This document shows, one piece after another, positions 54,328 to 62,278 of a DNA stretch of 64,000 nt. How positions within the stretch are numbered: position 1 is the first letter of the stretch; every line of letters begins with the position of its first letter. The stretch is from NCBI GenBank assembly GCA_029261195.1, contig JAJDBU010000025.1, forward strand, positions 1 through 64,000, written 5' to 3'. The stretch is from Nitrospirota bacterium. GTDB taxonomy: Bacteria > Nitrospirota > Nitrospiria > SBBL01 > JAADHI01. The notes beneath the pieces are model-generated. The model saw only the letters and a program-made list of their open reading frames with translations, was not told the DNA's origin and did no database searches. The position numbers and the translations under genes were made by a program.

Positions 54328-54467
54328 TTCAGGCTGAAATGCCCGGAAATATCACTTGCATCAAGATTCATATTTTGTTTTTTCAAAAACCAAGCCAAAA
54401 AAAAGAGTCTTGCGTTCATACCGGTGTTGTCTGGAATGAGCAAGAGCTGTGCCCTTGCACTTTGTTG

Positions 54468-54520
54468 TATTTTGAAGCCTTACAGCCTTAAGAGTTATAC
54501 GACATGAAGGCTTCAAAATA
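54468..54520. repeat. 14-bp perfect inverted repeat
   Basis: TATTTTGAAGCCTT (54468-54481) and its exact complement (54507-54520) flank 25 bases. It is the second strong inverted repeat in this gene-free region and differs in sequence from the first. Confidence 0.6.
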
Positions 54521-54590
54521 GGGTGCGGAAGCTTGGATTAATCGGGGGAGAATCAAAGCTCCCGCTTTCAGGCAAAACAACTCATGACTT

Positions 54591-54645
54591 GATCAGAACT
54601 TGCTCAGAACTTGCTCAGAACTTCCTCAGAACTTCCTCAGAACTT
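54591..54645. repeat. Five tandem copies of an 11-bp unit
   Basis: Units GATCAGAACTT, GCTCAGAACTT (twice) and CCTCAGAACTT (twice) follow one another without gaps, and a sixth begins CCTT. Near-identical units suggest recent slippage; the copy number may vary between strains. Confidence 0.85.
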
Positions 54646-54917
54646 CCTTAAGTCCAATCATCGGGGCATTTTACTCGAATGTCTTGGATGAACTGAGGGC
54701 AGAGATTTGTTTGACTGCCTAAAAGAAGTCGACTGTTTTTTTCATATTTAAGTATATTTTTTGAATGAAATTCAGACGAAAATATCACTGACAATATGGA
54801 GTTCATTAATGATTGCCTTTGAAAAAATGAGGGAAGTTCTTCCTTCAACAACGCGCCTCAATGCTTCCTCAGCGCGACCACTTGGGAATACCAGGGCAGA
54901 AACGAATATATTGGCGC

Positions 54918-54983
54918 AATAATAATCTCTTGGTCGTTTTCCAGCTTGATCTCGCTCTTAGAGCCTTTCAGGTCATAGCGTTG
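54918..54983 (-). pseudogene. 66-bp fragment of a diverged yajQ
   Basis: These 66 bases align without gaps to 55991-56056 inside the intact yajQ gene with five mismatches (about 92 percent). Translated on the minus strand they read QRYDLKGSKSEIKLENDQ and on to EIII, matching YajQ residues about 31-52; similarity stops sharply at both ends. It is too short to be functional protein. It lies 15 bases before the toxin-antitoxin promoter, and looks like a recombination scar from a related yajQ. Confidence 0.8.
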
Positions 54984-54997
54984 CTAGCAGCATTCAT

Positions 54998-55026
54998 TTG
55001 ACATTGTATTACGTTTACACTACATT
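54998..55026 (+). promoter_or_regulatory. Promoter of the toxin-antitoxin operon
   Basis: TTGACA (54998-55003, perfect) and TACATT (55021-55026) are 17 bases apart, with the antitoxin start 26 bases further on. RelB-type antitoxins usually repress their own promoter; no strong operator palindrome stands out beyond TGTA/TACA around 55006-55018. Confidence 0.65.
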
Positions 55027-55052
55027 TATTTCAGGTTGAGTGAGGTCGTATT

Positions 55053-55313
55053 TTGGAAAAGAAAACTGCAACTGCACAGGTAAGACTTCCCCCGAGTATC
55101 AAGAATCAGGCAGAAGGTATTTTAAACGCAATCGGTCTTTCGCCGTCATCGGCAATTGAAATGTTTTATCGTCAGATTATTGCTTTTAAAGGATTACCTT
55201 TTTCGCCAACACTTCCCAACGCAAAGACTTTAAAAGCCATGAACGAGGTTGAAGAAAGAAAAGGACAATCTTTCAAGACTGTAGATGCGCTTTTCGAGGA
55301 TCTTGAGCTTTGA
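55053..55313 (+). CDS. RelB/DinJ-family antitoxin
   Basis: The 86-residue protein begins with TTG (GAGG seven bases upstream). Its N-terminus (TATAQVRLPPSIKNQAEGIL) is a ribbon-helix-helix DNA-binding fold, followed by LGLSPSS-like and AIEMFYRQI segments typical of DinJ. The C-terminal half, including VEERKGQSFKTVDALFEDLE, should wrap the toxin. It neutralises the downstream YafQ-like toxin and represses its own promoter. Its stop overlaps the toxin start (TTGA). Confidence 0.88.
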   Translation: MEKKTATAQVRLPPSIKNQAEGILNAIGLSPSSAIEMFYRQIIAFKGLPFSPTLPNAKTLKAMNEVEERKGQSFKTVDALFEDLEL

Positions 55314-55582
55314 ACTTGGCACTTTTCAGGACAGCAAGTTTTAAGCGAGACTTCAAAAAAACAAGAAAACAAAATCACGACATTAACGCCCTCAAAAACG
55401 TCATTACGCTTTTGCAAACGGGCAGAGCGTTACCAGAAAAATATAGAGACCACAAGCTGACGGGTGACTATAGGCATTATCGGGAATGCCATATCGAGGG
55501 AGACTGGTTGTTGATGTATCGCATAGAAAACTATGTGCTGCAACTTGTTAGATTAGGTAGTCATTCAGAACTTTTCGGGTAG
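55310..55582 (+). CDS. YafQ-family mRNA interferase toxin
   Basis: The 90-residue basic protein matches YafQ of the RelE superfamily: RTASFKRDFKKTRKQNHDIN at the N-terminus, then DHKLTGDYRHYRECHIEGDW and LVRLGSHSELFG. The histidines at about 48, 61 and 85 and Asp65 correspond to the catalytic set described for YafQ. It would cleave mRNA at the ribosome when freed from its antitoxin. The start codon is TTG, coupled to the antitoxin stop. It appears intact. Confidence 0.9.
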   Translation: MNLALFRTASFKRDFKKTRKQNHDINALKNVITLLQTGRALPEKYRDHKLTGDYRHYRECHIEGDWLLMYRIENYVLQLVRLGSHSELFG

Positions 55583-55651
55583 ATCCAGGCAGACCCTTAT
55601 TAGCTATGTTCATAATAAACACCTCAAGACTATCCCCTTATCTCCTCCCCC

Positions 55652-56146
55652 TTATCTGTAGTTGGTAAACTGAAGATCAATCCCGAAATCTTCGGACTTG
55701 AGCAGCTGCATAATATCCTGCAGGATATCCCTGCTTTTGCTGGTGACCCGGAGTTGATCGCCCTGGATTTGGGCCGTCGCTTTGAGTTTGCTGTCCCGGA
55801 TGGCCTTGCTGACTTCTTTGGCTTTTTCGGAGGCGATACCTTGTTGCAGGGTAATGCGTTGCCGTGCTGTGCCGCCCAAGGCCTTCTCAATTTTCTGGTA
55901 GTCGAGCGCCTTTAACGAGATGCCCCGCTTGATCAACTTCGATTGCAGGATGTCGTTGACTGCCGTCAGTTTGTATTCATCATCAGATGAAATAATAATC
56001 TCTTTGTCGTCTTCAAGTTTGATCGCGCTCTTAGAGCCTTTCAGGTCATAGCGTTGGCGGACTTCTTTCGTTGCCGTTTCAATTGCATTTTTGACCTCTT
56101 GAATCTCGACATTGGACACAACATCAAATGAACAACTGGATGCCAT
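55652..56146 (-). CDS. yajQ: YajQ family nucleotide/c-di-GMP-binding protein
   Basis: The 164-residue protein is full length, starting SSCSFDVVSNVEIQEVKNAI and containing RYDLKGSKSAIKLEDDKEI, RGISLKALDYQKIEKALGG and the terminal FGIDLQFTNYR. YajQ proteins bind nucleotides, and some act as c-di-GMP receptors that control transcription. A good ribosome site (AAGGAG) precedes the ATG. It lies between the toxin-antitoxin pair (convergent) and msrAB (same strand). A diverged fragment of the same gene lies 0.7 kb to the left. Confidence 0.95.
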   Translation of the reverse strand: MASSCSFDVVSNVEIQEVKNAIETATKEVRQRYDLKGSKSAIKLEDDKEIIISSDDEYKLTAVNDILQSKLIKRGISLKALDYQKIEKALGGTARQRITLQQGIASEKAKEVSKAIRDSKLKATAQIQGDQLRVTSKSRDILQDIMQLLKSEDFGIDLQFTNYR

Positions 56147-56185
56147 TCTTGACTCCTTTCATAACAATGCAAGGTATATCAGCTT

Positions 56186-56204
56186 CCCCCTTTGCTTAAG
56201 GGGG
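56186..56204 (-). terminator. Hairpin after msrAB
   Basis: CCCCCTT/AAGGGGG (7 bp, loop of 5) lies 13 bases past the msrAB stop codon. The neighbouring CCCCCTCAGTCCCCC on the minus strand belongs to a common type of intergenic repeat. No clear T-run, so termination strength is uncertain. Confidence 0.4.
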
Positions 56205-56216
56205 ACTGAGGGGGAT

Positions 56217-57338
56217 TTATTTTGCAAACAGCTTTGAAAATGTCTCGTAACCTTCACTTCGCAGGGCTGTTTGGGGAATGAATCGTAGTGCCGCAGAATT
56301 GATGCAGTAGCGCAAGCCGGTCGGCTCCGGGCCATCATCAAAGAGATGGCCTAAGTGGGAATCACCCGCCTTGCTTCTGACTTCTATTCGCACCATAAAA
56401 AGGCTACGATCCTTCTTTTCAACGACCGCATCAGGGGCGATGGTTCTTGTAAAACTGGGCCATCCGGTTTTGGAGTCAAATTTATCCTGTGAACTGAAAA
56501 GCGCTTCGCCCGAAACAATATCGACATAAATCCCCTCCTCTTTATTGTCCCAGTAGGCGTTTGAAAAAGGCGGTTCAGTCCCGTCTTCCTGTGTCACTTT
56601 ATATTGAAGGGGCGTAAGCCGTTCTTTTAAGGAGGGTTTGTCATGATCGGAGTTCAGCATCGCTTTGTCCTCTTGATTTTTTTCATTCTGCCAGACTGTT
56701 TCCAGGTACTGATCCCGCCCGGAACCCGCCCTGTAAATCTTGTAGCGAATCGGACTCTTTTTATAATAGTCCTGGTGATATTCTTCCGCCGGGTAGAAAA
56801 CCTTTACTTGTTGAATCTCCGTGACCACAGGTTTGTCATAGCGTCCTGAGCGATCGAGCCCTTCTTTTGAGGCCGTGGCTTGTCGTTTTTGCTCTTCATC
56901 ATGAAAAAAGATAGCGCTTCGATAGTGCGGGCCTCTGTCCACAAAAGAACCCCCGGTATCCGTGGGGTCAATCTGCCTCCAGAAAAAATCGAGCAGATCT
57001 TTGTAGCTGAGCTGTTTCGGATCGTAATAGACTTCAATGGCCTCCAGATGTCCGGTTTGTCCGGAAGAGACCGCTTCATAGCCCGGATCTACTTCGTCAC
57101 CTCCCGTATAGCCTGAGATGACTGCGACGACACCGCTGAGTTTTTCAAAGGGCGCTTCCATACACCAGAAACAACCTCCGGCAAAGGTCGCGATTTTTAT
57201 CTTTCCATTTTGAACATCCATTTGAGTATCCACTCTACGTTTCTCCGCCAGTTTTTCTATGAGCACCCGATCTCCTGTATTTGTGCAAGCATTCAAAACA
57301 AGACACAAAAAAGGGATGATGAGAAAAATTCGTTTCAT
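56217..57338 (-). CDS. msrAB: MsrA-MsrB fusion lipoprotein (methionine sulfoxide reductase)
   Basis: With the ATG at 57338 this is a 373-residue lipoprotein (lipobox VLNAC). MsrA comes first, with the catalytic [12 protein letters not shown], and MsrB follows after a linker, with [10 protein letters not shown] and the catalytic cysteine in [12 protein letters not shown]. It repairs both S and R methionine sulfoxides of envelope proteins. The MsrB part lacks the four zinc-binding cysteines (the positions read YVDIVSG and VRSKAGDS). Upstream in-frame ATGs at 57356 and 57374 also exist because of a local duplication, so the start is not certain. Confidence 0.9.
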   Translation of the reverse strand: MKRIFLIIPFLCLVLNACTNTGDRVLIEKLAEKRRVDTQMDVQNGKIKIATFAGGCFWCMEAPFEKLSGVVAVISGYTGGDEVDPGYEAVSSGQTGHLEAIEVYYDPKQLSYKDLLDFFWRQIDPTDTGGSFVDRGPHYRSAIFFHDEEQKRQATASKEGLDRSGRYDKPVVTEIQQVKVFYPAEEYHQDYYKKSPIRYKIYRAGSGRDQYLETVWQNEKNQEDKAMLNSDHDKPSLKERLTPLQYKVTQEDGTEPPFSNAYWDNKEEGIYVDIVSGEALFSSQDKFDSKTGWPSFTRTIAPDAVVEKKDRSLFMVRIEVRSKAGDSHLGHLFDDGPEPTGLRYCINSAALRFIPQTALRSEGYETFSKLFAK

Positions 57339-57366
57339 ATTTTTATTCGTCCTCATATTTTTATTC
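57335..57366. repeat. Direct repeat of 14 bp with 18-bp period at the msrAB start
   Basis: TCATATTTTTATTC occurs at 57335-57348 and 57353-57366. On the minus strand it creates two in-frame ATG codons 18 bases apart, giving two possible starts of the lipoprotein. Confidence 0.75.
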
Positions 57367-57495
57367 AACGTCATCGCAATCGACCCTGTCAAGGATATAA
57401 CGGTCACCGGGGAGTTTTTGCCGGTTTGAATCGGCAAGAATGACCATAAGGCCCCAAAAGAACCGTTTTAAGGCAGTTAATTTAAATATTTGACG

Positions 57496-57511
57496 TGGTA
57501 TGGAACTTGCT
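57496..57511 (+). promoter_or_regulatory. Sigma-54 promoter of the flgF operon
   Basis: TGGTATGGAACTTGCT has the GG (-24) and GC (-12) of the sigma-54 consensus with correct spacing (GG at 57497-57498, GC at 57509-57510). The flgF ATG is about 30 bases beyond the expected start site. Middle-class flagellar genes are often under sigma-54. Confidence 0.8.
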
Positions 57512-57552
57512 TTTTGTTAAGGGCAACATCTTATTAACTCAGGAACAGCAAC

Positions 57553-58308
57553 ATGGAATTGGCATATCCGGTTTTATCAGGCGCAATTGCACAACAAGCC
57601 AAGATGGAACTGATCACAAACAATCTGGCTAATGTGGGGACAACCGGATTTAAAAAGGATATTGCCGTTTTCAAGGGTATCCTGGCTGAACAGGACGAAA
57701 CATTGGGTGCGAGCGATCCTGTCATCGGACTACCCGCAACATTCGGCACTTTCAGCCATACCGTCACCGATTTTTCTCCCGGTGCAATTAAGGTGACGGG
57801 TGAAGCACTTGATATTGCGATTGAGGGAGAAGGCTTATTCGCAATTTCGACACCCCAAGGCACCCGATATACTCGCAACGGGCATTTTACGCTCAATCCG
57901 GATGGACTGCTCAGCCTGGGCGCATTCCCAGTGGAAGGCGTCAGCGGACCGATCACGCTACCTGCCGGTCAGGTTCTAATTGATTCGTCGGGTAAGATAT
58001 CAGTCAAAGGCGTCGAGGCGGGTTCGGAACCCATCGAAATAGATACGATTCCAGTTTATACCTTTTCAAAGCCGAATGACCTCAAAAAGGTTGGAGGGAA
58101 CCTTTTTGAGGTCGCCGGCGGCGGGGCGACGCCATCTCTTGAAGCAACTGTTCTACAGGGGGCGCTGGAAGCCTCTAATGTCAATCCGGTTGAAGAGATG
58201 GTTGCAATGATTGAGGTGATGCGTCTTTACGAGGCATCACAAAAAGCCATCCAAACAGCGGATGAGATTGCAGGCAAGGCGGCAAATGAATTGGGACGAC
58301 TCGCTTAG
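57553..58308 (+). CDS. flgF: Flagellar proximal rod protein FlgF
   Basis: The 251-residue protein has the rod-family N-terminal motif MELITNNLANVGTTGFKKDI, the central EALDIAIEGEGLFAI, and the C-terminal VNPVEEMVAMIEVMRLYEASQKA helix. Being paired with flgG and shorter in its middle fits FlgF rather than FlgG. It is exported by the type III apparatus and forms part of the rod. It is the first gene of the operon, behind the sigma-54 promoter. Confidence 0.92.
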   Translation: MELAYPVLSGAIAQQAKMELITNNLANVGTTGFKKDIAVFKGILAEQDETLGASDPVIGLPATFGTFSHTVTDFSPGAIKVTGEALDIAIEGEGLFAISTPQGTRYTRNGHFTLNPDGLLSLGAFPVEGVSGPITLPAGQVLIDSSGKISVKGVEAGSEPIEIDTIPVYTFSKPNDLKKVGGNLFEVAGGGATPSLEATVLQGALEASNVNPVEEMVAMIEVMRLYEASQKAIQTADEIAGKAANELGRLA

Positions 58309-58324
58309 ATTTGGAGGGCTACAA

Positions 58325-59110
58325 ATGATACGCGCATTATCGGTGGCAAGCACAGGCATGGCAGCACAGCAGTTGACCGTCGAGGTTATTGCGAACAACC
58401 TGGCCAATGTTTCAACAACCGGATTTAAAAAGAGCGCCTGGAACTTTCAGGACTTGCTCTACCACACGGTGAGGGCAGCGGGAACAACGACCGATGTCGG
58501 CACTACGCCCGTCGGCATCCAACTTGGATCGGGGGTCCGGGCCGTTTCCGTTCACCGCTCCTTTAAACAGGGTGATTTCAGGGAGACCGATAGCCCGCTT
58601 GACCTTGCCATTGAGGGAGAAGGTTTTTTTCAGGTGAGTCTTCCCGACGGAACAAGCGCTTATACGCGAACCGGTTCTTTTAAAATGGACAGTGAAGGCA
58701 ATGTGGTCACCTCTGAGGGTTATCCGATTCTACCCAACATTTCGGTCCCCGCAAACACACAAACCCTGACCGTGGGTGCAAGTGGAGATGTCAGCGCTTT
58801 AACAGCAGGCAGTACAACAGCGACGGTTGTCGGAACGATTGAATTAGCTAGATTTATCAATCCGGCAGGATTGAACAGTTTAGGGAAAAATCTTTATCAG
58901 GAGACGGCTGCTTCGAGTTCACCGACAACAGGTACGCCCGGACTGGACGGTTTAGGTACGCTATTACAAGGGGCGCTCGAAGGCTCCAATGTCAATATCG
59001 CCGAAGAAATGGTTAGCATGATTGTGGCTCAAAGAGCCTATGAACTCAATTCAAAAGCCATTCAGACCTCTGACGAAATGATGGGCATCGCCAATAATTT
59101 AAAACGGTAA
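58325..59110 (+). CDS. flgG: Flagellar distal rod protein FlgG
   Basis: The 261-residue protein starts at the ATG at 58325 with GGAGG upstream (an in-frame ATG at 58262 would overlap flgF). It has IRALSVASTGMAAQQLTVEV, ANNLANVSTTGFKKS, the central PLDLAIEGEGFFQV and the closing LEGSNVNIAEEMVSMIVAQR. It builds the distal rod. Length is exactly that of typical FlgG. Confidence 0.96.
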   Translation: MIRALSVASTGMAAQQLTVEVIANNLANVSTTGFKKSAWNFQDLLYHTVRAAGTTTDVGTTPVGIQLGSGVRAVSVHRSFKQGDFRETDSPLDLAIEGEGFFQVSLPDGTSAYTRTGSFKMDSEGNVVTSEGYPILPNISVPANTQTLTVGASGDVSALTAGSTTATVVGTIELARFINPAGLNSLGKNLYQETAASSSPTTGTPGLDGLGTLLQGALEGSNVNIAEEMVSMIVAQRAYELNSKAIQTSDEMMGIANNLKR

Positions 59111-59114
59111 AATT

Positions 59115-59837
59115 ATGAAAACAATTTTTATCATCATTTTTTTCTCCCTTTCCTTCTTCAATTTTATGGGGATAGCGACGGCGGGTGCGACCACGCCACA
59201 CGAAGTGATCTCGGCCCGTATCAATCGCTATGTCGCCAAAGCCCTTTCACTTCAAGCTTCTGATATTGAGATTGCAGAGTTGAAACCGGCAAGCGGGGCC
59301 AGACAACTCTTTCCAGGAAAAATCACGCATATCCGCCCGGCCAAGCCAGGAAAACTACTCGGGCGAGTCCTCTTTGCCGTGACGACGAAACAGGCGAGAC
59401 GAAATACCTTTGTGCAATGGGTGCTGGCCGACATTGCCCGGATTCAAGAAGTCGTTGTAGCGACACAGTCCTTAAAGCGGCATCACGTCATCACAAGGGG
59501 TGATTTGGGCATTCAAAAAATCCGAATTCAAAATCGAGCAATACCCTACGCCACCGATCCGAATCACCTGCTCGGCCTCAGGATGATGCGTTCGATCAGA
59601 ATGGGTCGGGCAATACGGACGGATCGTCTCGAAGAGGCCCCGGTCATTCTGCGAGGGGATCGCATCACACTCAGCTTACGTAGGGGGGGACTCTCTATTT
59701 CAACGACGGGGAAAGCGAAGGAAGACGGCCTTCAGGGCGCCTTGATCAAGGTCACCAATCTCGATTCAAGAAAAACGGTGATTGCAAAGGTCATCGGACC
59801 GGGCCATGTCCGTGTTGGCCCAATGAGGAGGGAGTAA
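59115..59837 (+). CDS. flgA: FlgA, P-ring assembly chaperone
   Basis: The 240-residue protein has a signal peptide (IIIFFSLSFFNFMGIATAGA) and the FlgA/SAF domain in its C-terminal half: LKRHHVITRGDLGIQKIRI, LLGLRMMRSIRMGRAIR and GLSISTTGKAKEDGLQGALI. It acts in the periplasm to help FlgI assemble. The first 110 residues are poorly conserved, as usual. It is four bases from flgG and three from flgH. Confidence 0.9.
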   Translation: MKTIFIIIFFSLSFFNFMGIATAGATTPHEVISARINRYVAKALSLQASDIEIAELKPASGARQLFPGKITHIRPAKPGKLLGRVLFAVTTKQARRNTFVQWVLADIARIQEVVVATQSLKRHHVITRGDLGIQKIRIQNRAIPYATDPNHLLGLRMMRSIRMGRAIRTDRLEEAPVILRGDRITLSLRRGGLSISTTGKAKEDGLQGALIKVTNLDSRKTVIAKVIGPGHVRVGPMRRE

Positions 59838-59840
59838 GGC

Positions 59841-60590
59841 ATGCGTCCTGATCAGAACCCAATACTCGGAGGAAGCCTGTTCTTTTTGACGGCACTGCTT
59901 TTCATGACACTGCTGATGTCTGGCTGTTATTCGAGGGCCATTCAGGTCGTCGATGAAGAATCCCTCAAGGCATCTGCCGAAGAAGAGGACGAGATAACCA
60001 TTGCGCTCTCACAGGCAAGAGAATTACAAAACAAACAGCAAGTTCAAAATACCGGTTCTCTTTGGCATGGAAATCAATCCAGAAGCTACTTTTTTCAGGA
60101 TGCAAAGGCTGGCTTTATCGGAGACATTGTCACCGTGAAAATTGTTGAAAATGCAAAGGGTTCAAAAGACGCCAAAACAAAAACAGGCCGCTCCTCCAGT
60201 CTTTCCACATCAACCACTTCCTTCTTTGACACACCGGCAAACACATTGGCCGGTCTCGGAGCCGGAACGACCTTTTCAAACCAATTCGATGGTGACGGCG
60301 CGACAAGTCGAAGCGGTAGTCTAAGCGCAGAAGTCACGGCGGTTGTCACAGCGGTCTACCCCAATGGCAATCTGGCGATTAAAGGCAGACGAGAGGTCCT
60401 GATTAACCATGAAAAGGAATATATCTCTGTTAAAGGCATTATCCGACCGGAAGATGTCGGGCCGGGGAATACCGTCTTATCCAATGTCATCGCAGATGCA
60501 AAGATAGAATATTCAGGTTTAGGCGCGATCAGCGACAAACAAAGGCCAGGATGGTTGATGCGAGTGGTCGACATGATCTGGCCGTTTTAG
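59841..60590 (+). CDS. flgH: Flagellar L-ring lipoprotein FlgH
   Basis: The 249-residue lipoprotein has a signal ending in MSGC and the FlgH domain from about residue 70: GSLWHGNQSRSYFFQDAKAG, GDIVTVKIVENAKGS, and AVYPNGNLAIKGRREVLINH near 165-185. It forms the L-ring in the outer membrane, which marks the organism as Gram-negative. A negatively charged stretch (EEEDE) follows the anchor. Confidence 0.95.
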   Translation: MRPDQNPILGGSLFFLTALLFMTLLMSGCYSRAIQVVDEESLKASAEEEDEITIALSQARELQNKQQVQNTGSLWHGNQSRSYFFQDAKAGFIGDIVTVKIVENAKGSKDAKTKTGRSSSLSTSTTSFFDTPANTLAGLGAGTTFSNQFDGDGATSRSGSLSAEVTAVVTAVYPNGNLAIKGRREVLINHEKEYISVKGIIRPEDVGPGNTVLSNVIADAKIEYSGLGAISDKQRPGWLMRVVDMIWPF

Positions 60591-60603
60591 GTCGAAATTT
60601 ATG

Positions 60604-60677
60604 GTAGGGGCGAACCTGTGTGTTCGCCCTATGTTTGCCTGTCTGAAATGCGGGCGAACACATCGGTTCGCCCCTAC
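60604..60677. repeat. 26-bp inverted repeat, family A, second copy
   Basis: Arms 60604-60629 and 60652-60677 pair at 24 of 26 positions around a 22-base loop, and share the GTAGGGGCGA and TTCGCCCCTAC ends with the family A palindrome at 49384-49459. A further 13-bp inverted copy of the inner part lies at 60693-60705. All are in the flgH-flgI gap. Confidence 0.85.
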
Positions 60678-60716
60678 ATTTAAAACAAATGAACATAGGG
60701 CGAACGGATTGATATT

Positions 60717-60736
60717 GGGCGTATTGCAATACGCCC
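60717..60736. repeat. 20-bp perfect palindrome
   Basis: GGGCGTATTGCAATACGCCC is identical to its own reverse complement, in the flgH-flgI gap next to the second family A repeat. Together these structures occupy most of the 165-base gap and interrupt an otherwise tightly packed operon. Confidence 0.85.
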
Positions 60737-60770
60737 CTGCCGTGATACGAAAAATATGAACAGGGAAAAT

Positions 60771-61928
60771 ATGAGACGACACGACAACGACAGACAACTC
60801 CCCCCCATCCCTTTGCTCCCCTTGATTTTCTTGTTATTTCTGGCCTGGGTGTTCTTCCCCACGAAGTCTGAAGGGGCGCGCATCAAGGATATCGCTTCCA
60901 TCGAAGGCGTACGGGATAACTCCCTGATTGGCTATGGTTTGATCATCGGCTTAAACGGCACCGGCGATAAATCGGGCACCCTTTTTACCGTTCAAACCCT
61001 TTCCAGCATGTTAAATAAAATGGGCATCACGGTGGACGCCAAGTCGGTCAAAGTAAAAAATATCGCTGCGGTAATGGTGACCACAAGACTTCCCCCCTTC
61101 ATCCGCTCCGGGAGCCGACTGGATGTCAATGTTTCATCACTGGGCGATGCGACAAGTCTTCAGGGCGGCACCTTACTGATGACACCGCTAAAAGGGGCTG
61201 ATCAAAATGTCTATGCCATCGCCCAGGGCCCGGTTTCGATCGGGGGTTTTATCGGTGGAGCGGGAGGAGATACGACTCAGAAAAACCACCCGACCGCCGG
61301 AAGAATTGCAGGGGGCGCTTTGGTTGAAAAGGAAGTGCCCTTCAGTTTTGCGGAGATGGACAAATTCAAGATCGTTCTGAGGCGTCACGATTTTACAACA
61401 GCCCTGCGTCTTTCCAAGGTCATCAATGCCGCACTTGAGGCCGACACGCCCGGGCTGATCGCAGCACGCCCAATCGACGCTGGAACCGTAGAGCTTCGAG
61501 TCAGCGAAGCCTATCAGGGTAGAGAGGTCTCCTTGATTGCCTTGATTGAAGGACTCGACGTTGCTGTTGACTATCCGGCAAAAGTGGTTGTCAATGAACG
61601 AACCGGCACGATTGTCATGGGAGATCAGGTCCGAATTGCCGATGTCGCAATCGCTCACGGGAATTTAACGATTCGGGTCAAAACGGATTTACAGGTTTCT
61701 CAACCTCCGCCGCTTGCACCGAAGGGCGCCAAAACTGTTGTCGTACCCCAGCAGGAGACGGACGTCATCGAAGAAGATTCTAAAATTGTCTTCATGAGGG
61801 GGGGCACGACCATTGGCGATTTGATCCGGGGTTTGAATGCGATTGGCGTTACCCCGCGTGATCTCATTTCAATCCTGCAGGCCATCAAGGCTGCGGGGGC
61901 GCTACATGCCGATTTGGAGATTCTATAA
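60771..61928 (+). CDS. flgI: Flagellar P-ring protein FlgI
   Basis: The 385-residue product (ATG at 60771, with AGGG five bases upstream; another ATG is at 60756) has a signal peptide (PLLPLIFLLFLAWVFFP) and the conserved ARIKDIASIEGVRDN, GYGLIIGLNGTGD, IAQGPVSIGGF and the C-terminal GTTIGDLIRGLNAIGVTPRD. It polymerises into the periplasmic P-ring. It follows flgH after a gap filled by palindromes. Confidence 0.97.
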   Translation: MRRHDNDRQLPPIPLLPLIFLLFLAWVFFPTKSEGARIKDIASIEGVRDNSLIGYGLIIGLNGTGDKSGTLFTVQTLSSMLNKMGITVDAKSVKVKNIAAVMVTTRLPPFIRSGSRLDVNVSSLGDATSLQGGTLLMTPLKGADQNVYAIAQGPVSIGGFIGGAGGDTTQKNHPTAGRIAGGALVEKEVPFSFAEMDKFKIVLRRHDFTTALRLSKVINAALEADTPGLIAARPIDAGTVELRVSEAYQGREVSLIALIEGLDVAVDYPAKVVVNERTGTIVMGDQVRIADVAIAHGNLTIRVKTDLQVSQPPPLAPKGAKTVVVPQQETDVIEEDSKIVFMRGGTTIGDLIRGLNAIGVTPRDLISILQAIKAAGALHADLEIL

Positions 61929-61930
61929 TC

Positions 61931-62233
61931 ATGGATGAATTCAGCTTGCTTGCGATTTCTCGACCGAGGCCGGAAATTAAAAAATCAGAAAGTCCAAAAC
62001 CCGGAAGTACAGAAAAAATAGATGACATCAACAAGGGCGCGAAGGCTTTTGAATCCTATTTTGTGCAGTCCCTCTTGAAAGAGATGAAAAAAGGGATTAA
62101 AAAAGAGGGAGGCTCAGGATATGGTGAGGGAATGTATCAGTCCATGTTTGATGAAGCCATTGCCAATAATATTGCAGAGCGTGGGGGCTTTGGTCTGGCA
62201 GATGTTCTCATTGAAAACTTATCAGATAAATAG
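61931..62233 (+). CDS. flgJ: FlgJ-type rod-binding protein (no muramidase domain)
   Basis: The 100-residue protein has only the rod-binding domain: KGAKAFESYFVQSLLKEMKK, then YQSMFDEAIANNIAERGG. The C-terminal glucosaminidase domain of enterobacterial FlgJ is absent, as in many other phyla. It probably caps the growing rod; a separate hydrolase must open the wall. It starts two bases after flgI. Confidence 0.9.
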   Translation: MDEFSLLAISRPRPEIKKSESPKPGSTEKIDDINKGAKAFESYFVQSLLKEMKKGIKKEGGSGYGEGMYQSMFDEAIANNIAERGGFGLADVLIENLSDK

Positions 62234-62278
62234 AAAGTATGCCGAATGAATCCCTCATTAAGGAGAGGGAGGGGCCAT

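Larger units (their letters stand above)
54104..55052. other. 949-base gene-free region rich in repeats
   Basis: No open reading frame here looks real. It holds a tandem 9-bp repeat (GGCGAGTAC, about 54248-54265), two long inverted repeats, an array of 11-bp repeats, a yajQ-like fragment and the toxin-antitoxin promoter. The mix looks like degraded or recombined DNA. Confidence 0.7.

Noticed and set aside
54210-54443. Short open frames (about 60-77 codons) in the gene-free region 54104-55052
   Set aside because: They cross an inverted repeat, lack good ribosome sites and have no recognisable similarity.
54591-54645. Tandem repeats as a possible CRISPR array
   Set aside because: Units are 11 bp and directly adjacent, without spacers, and no cas genes are seen.
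61188-61658. 156-codon open frame opposite flgI
   Set aside because: flgI is unmistakable on the other strand; the antisense frame has no motifs.
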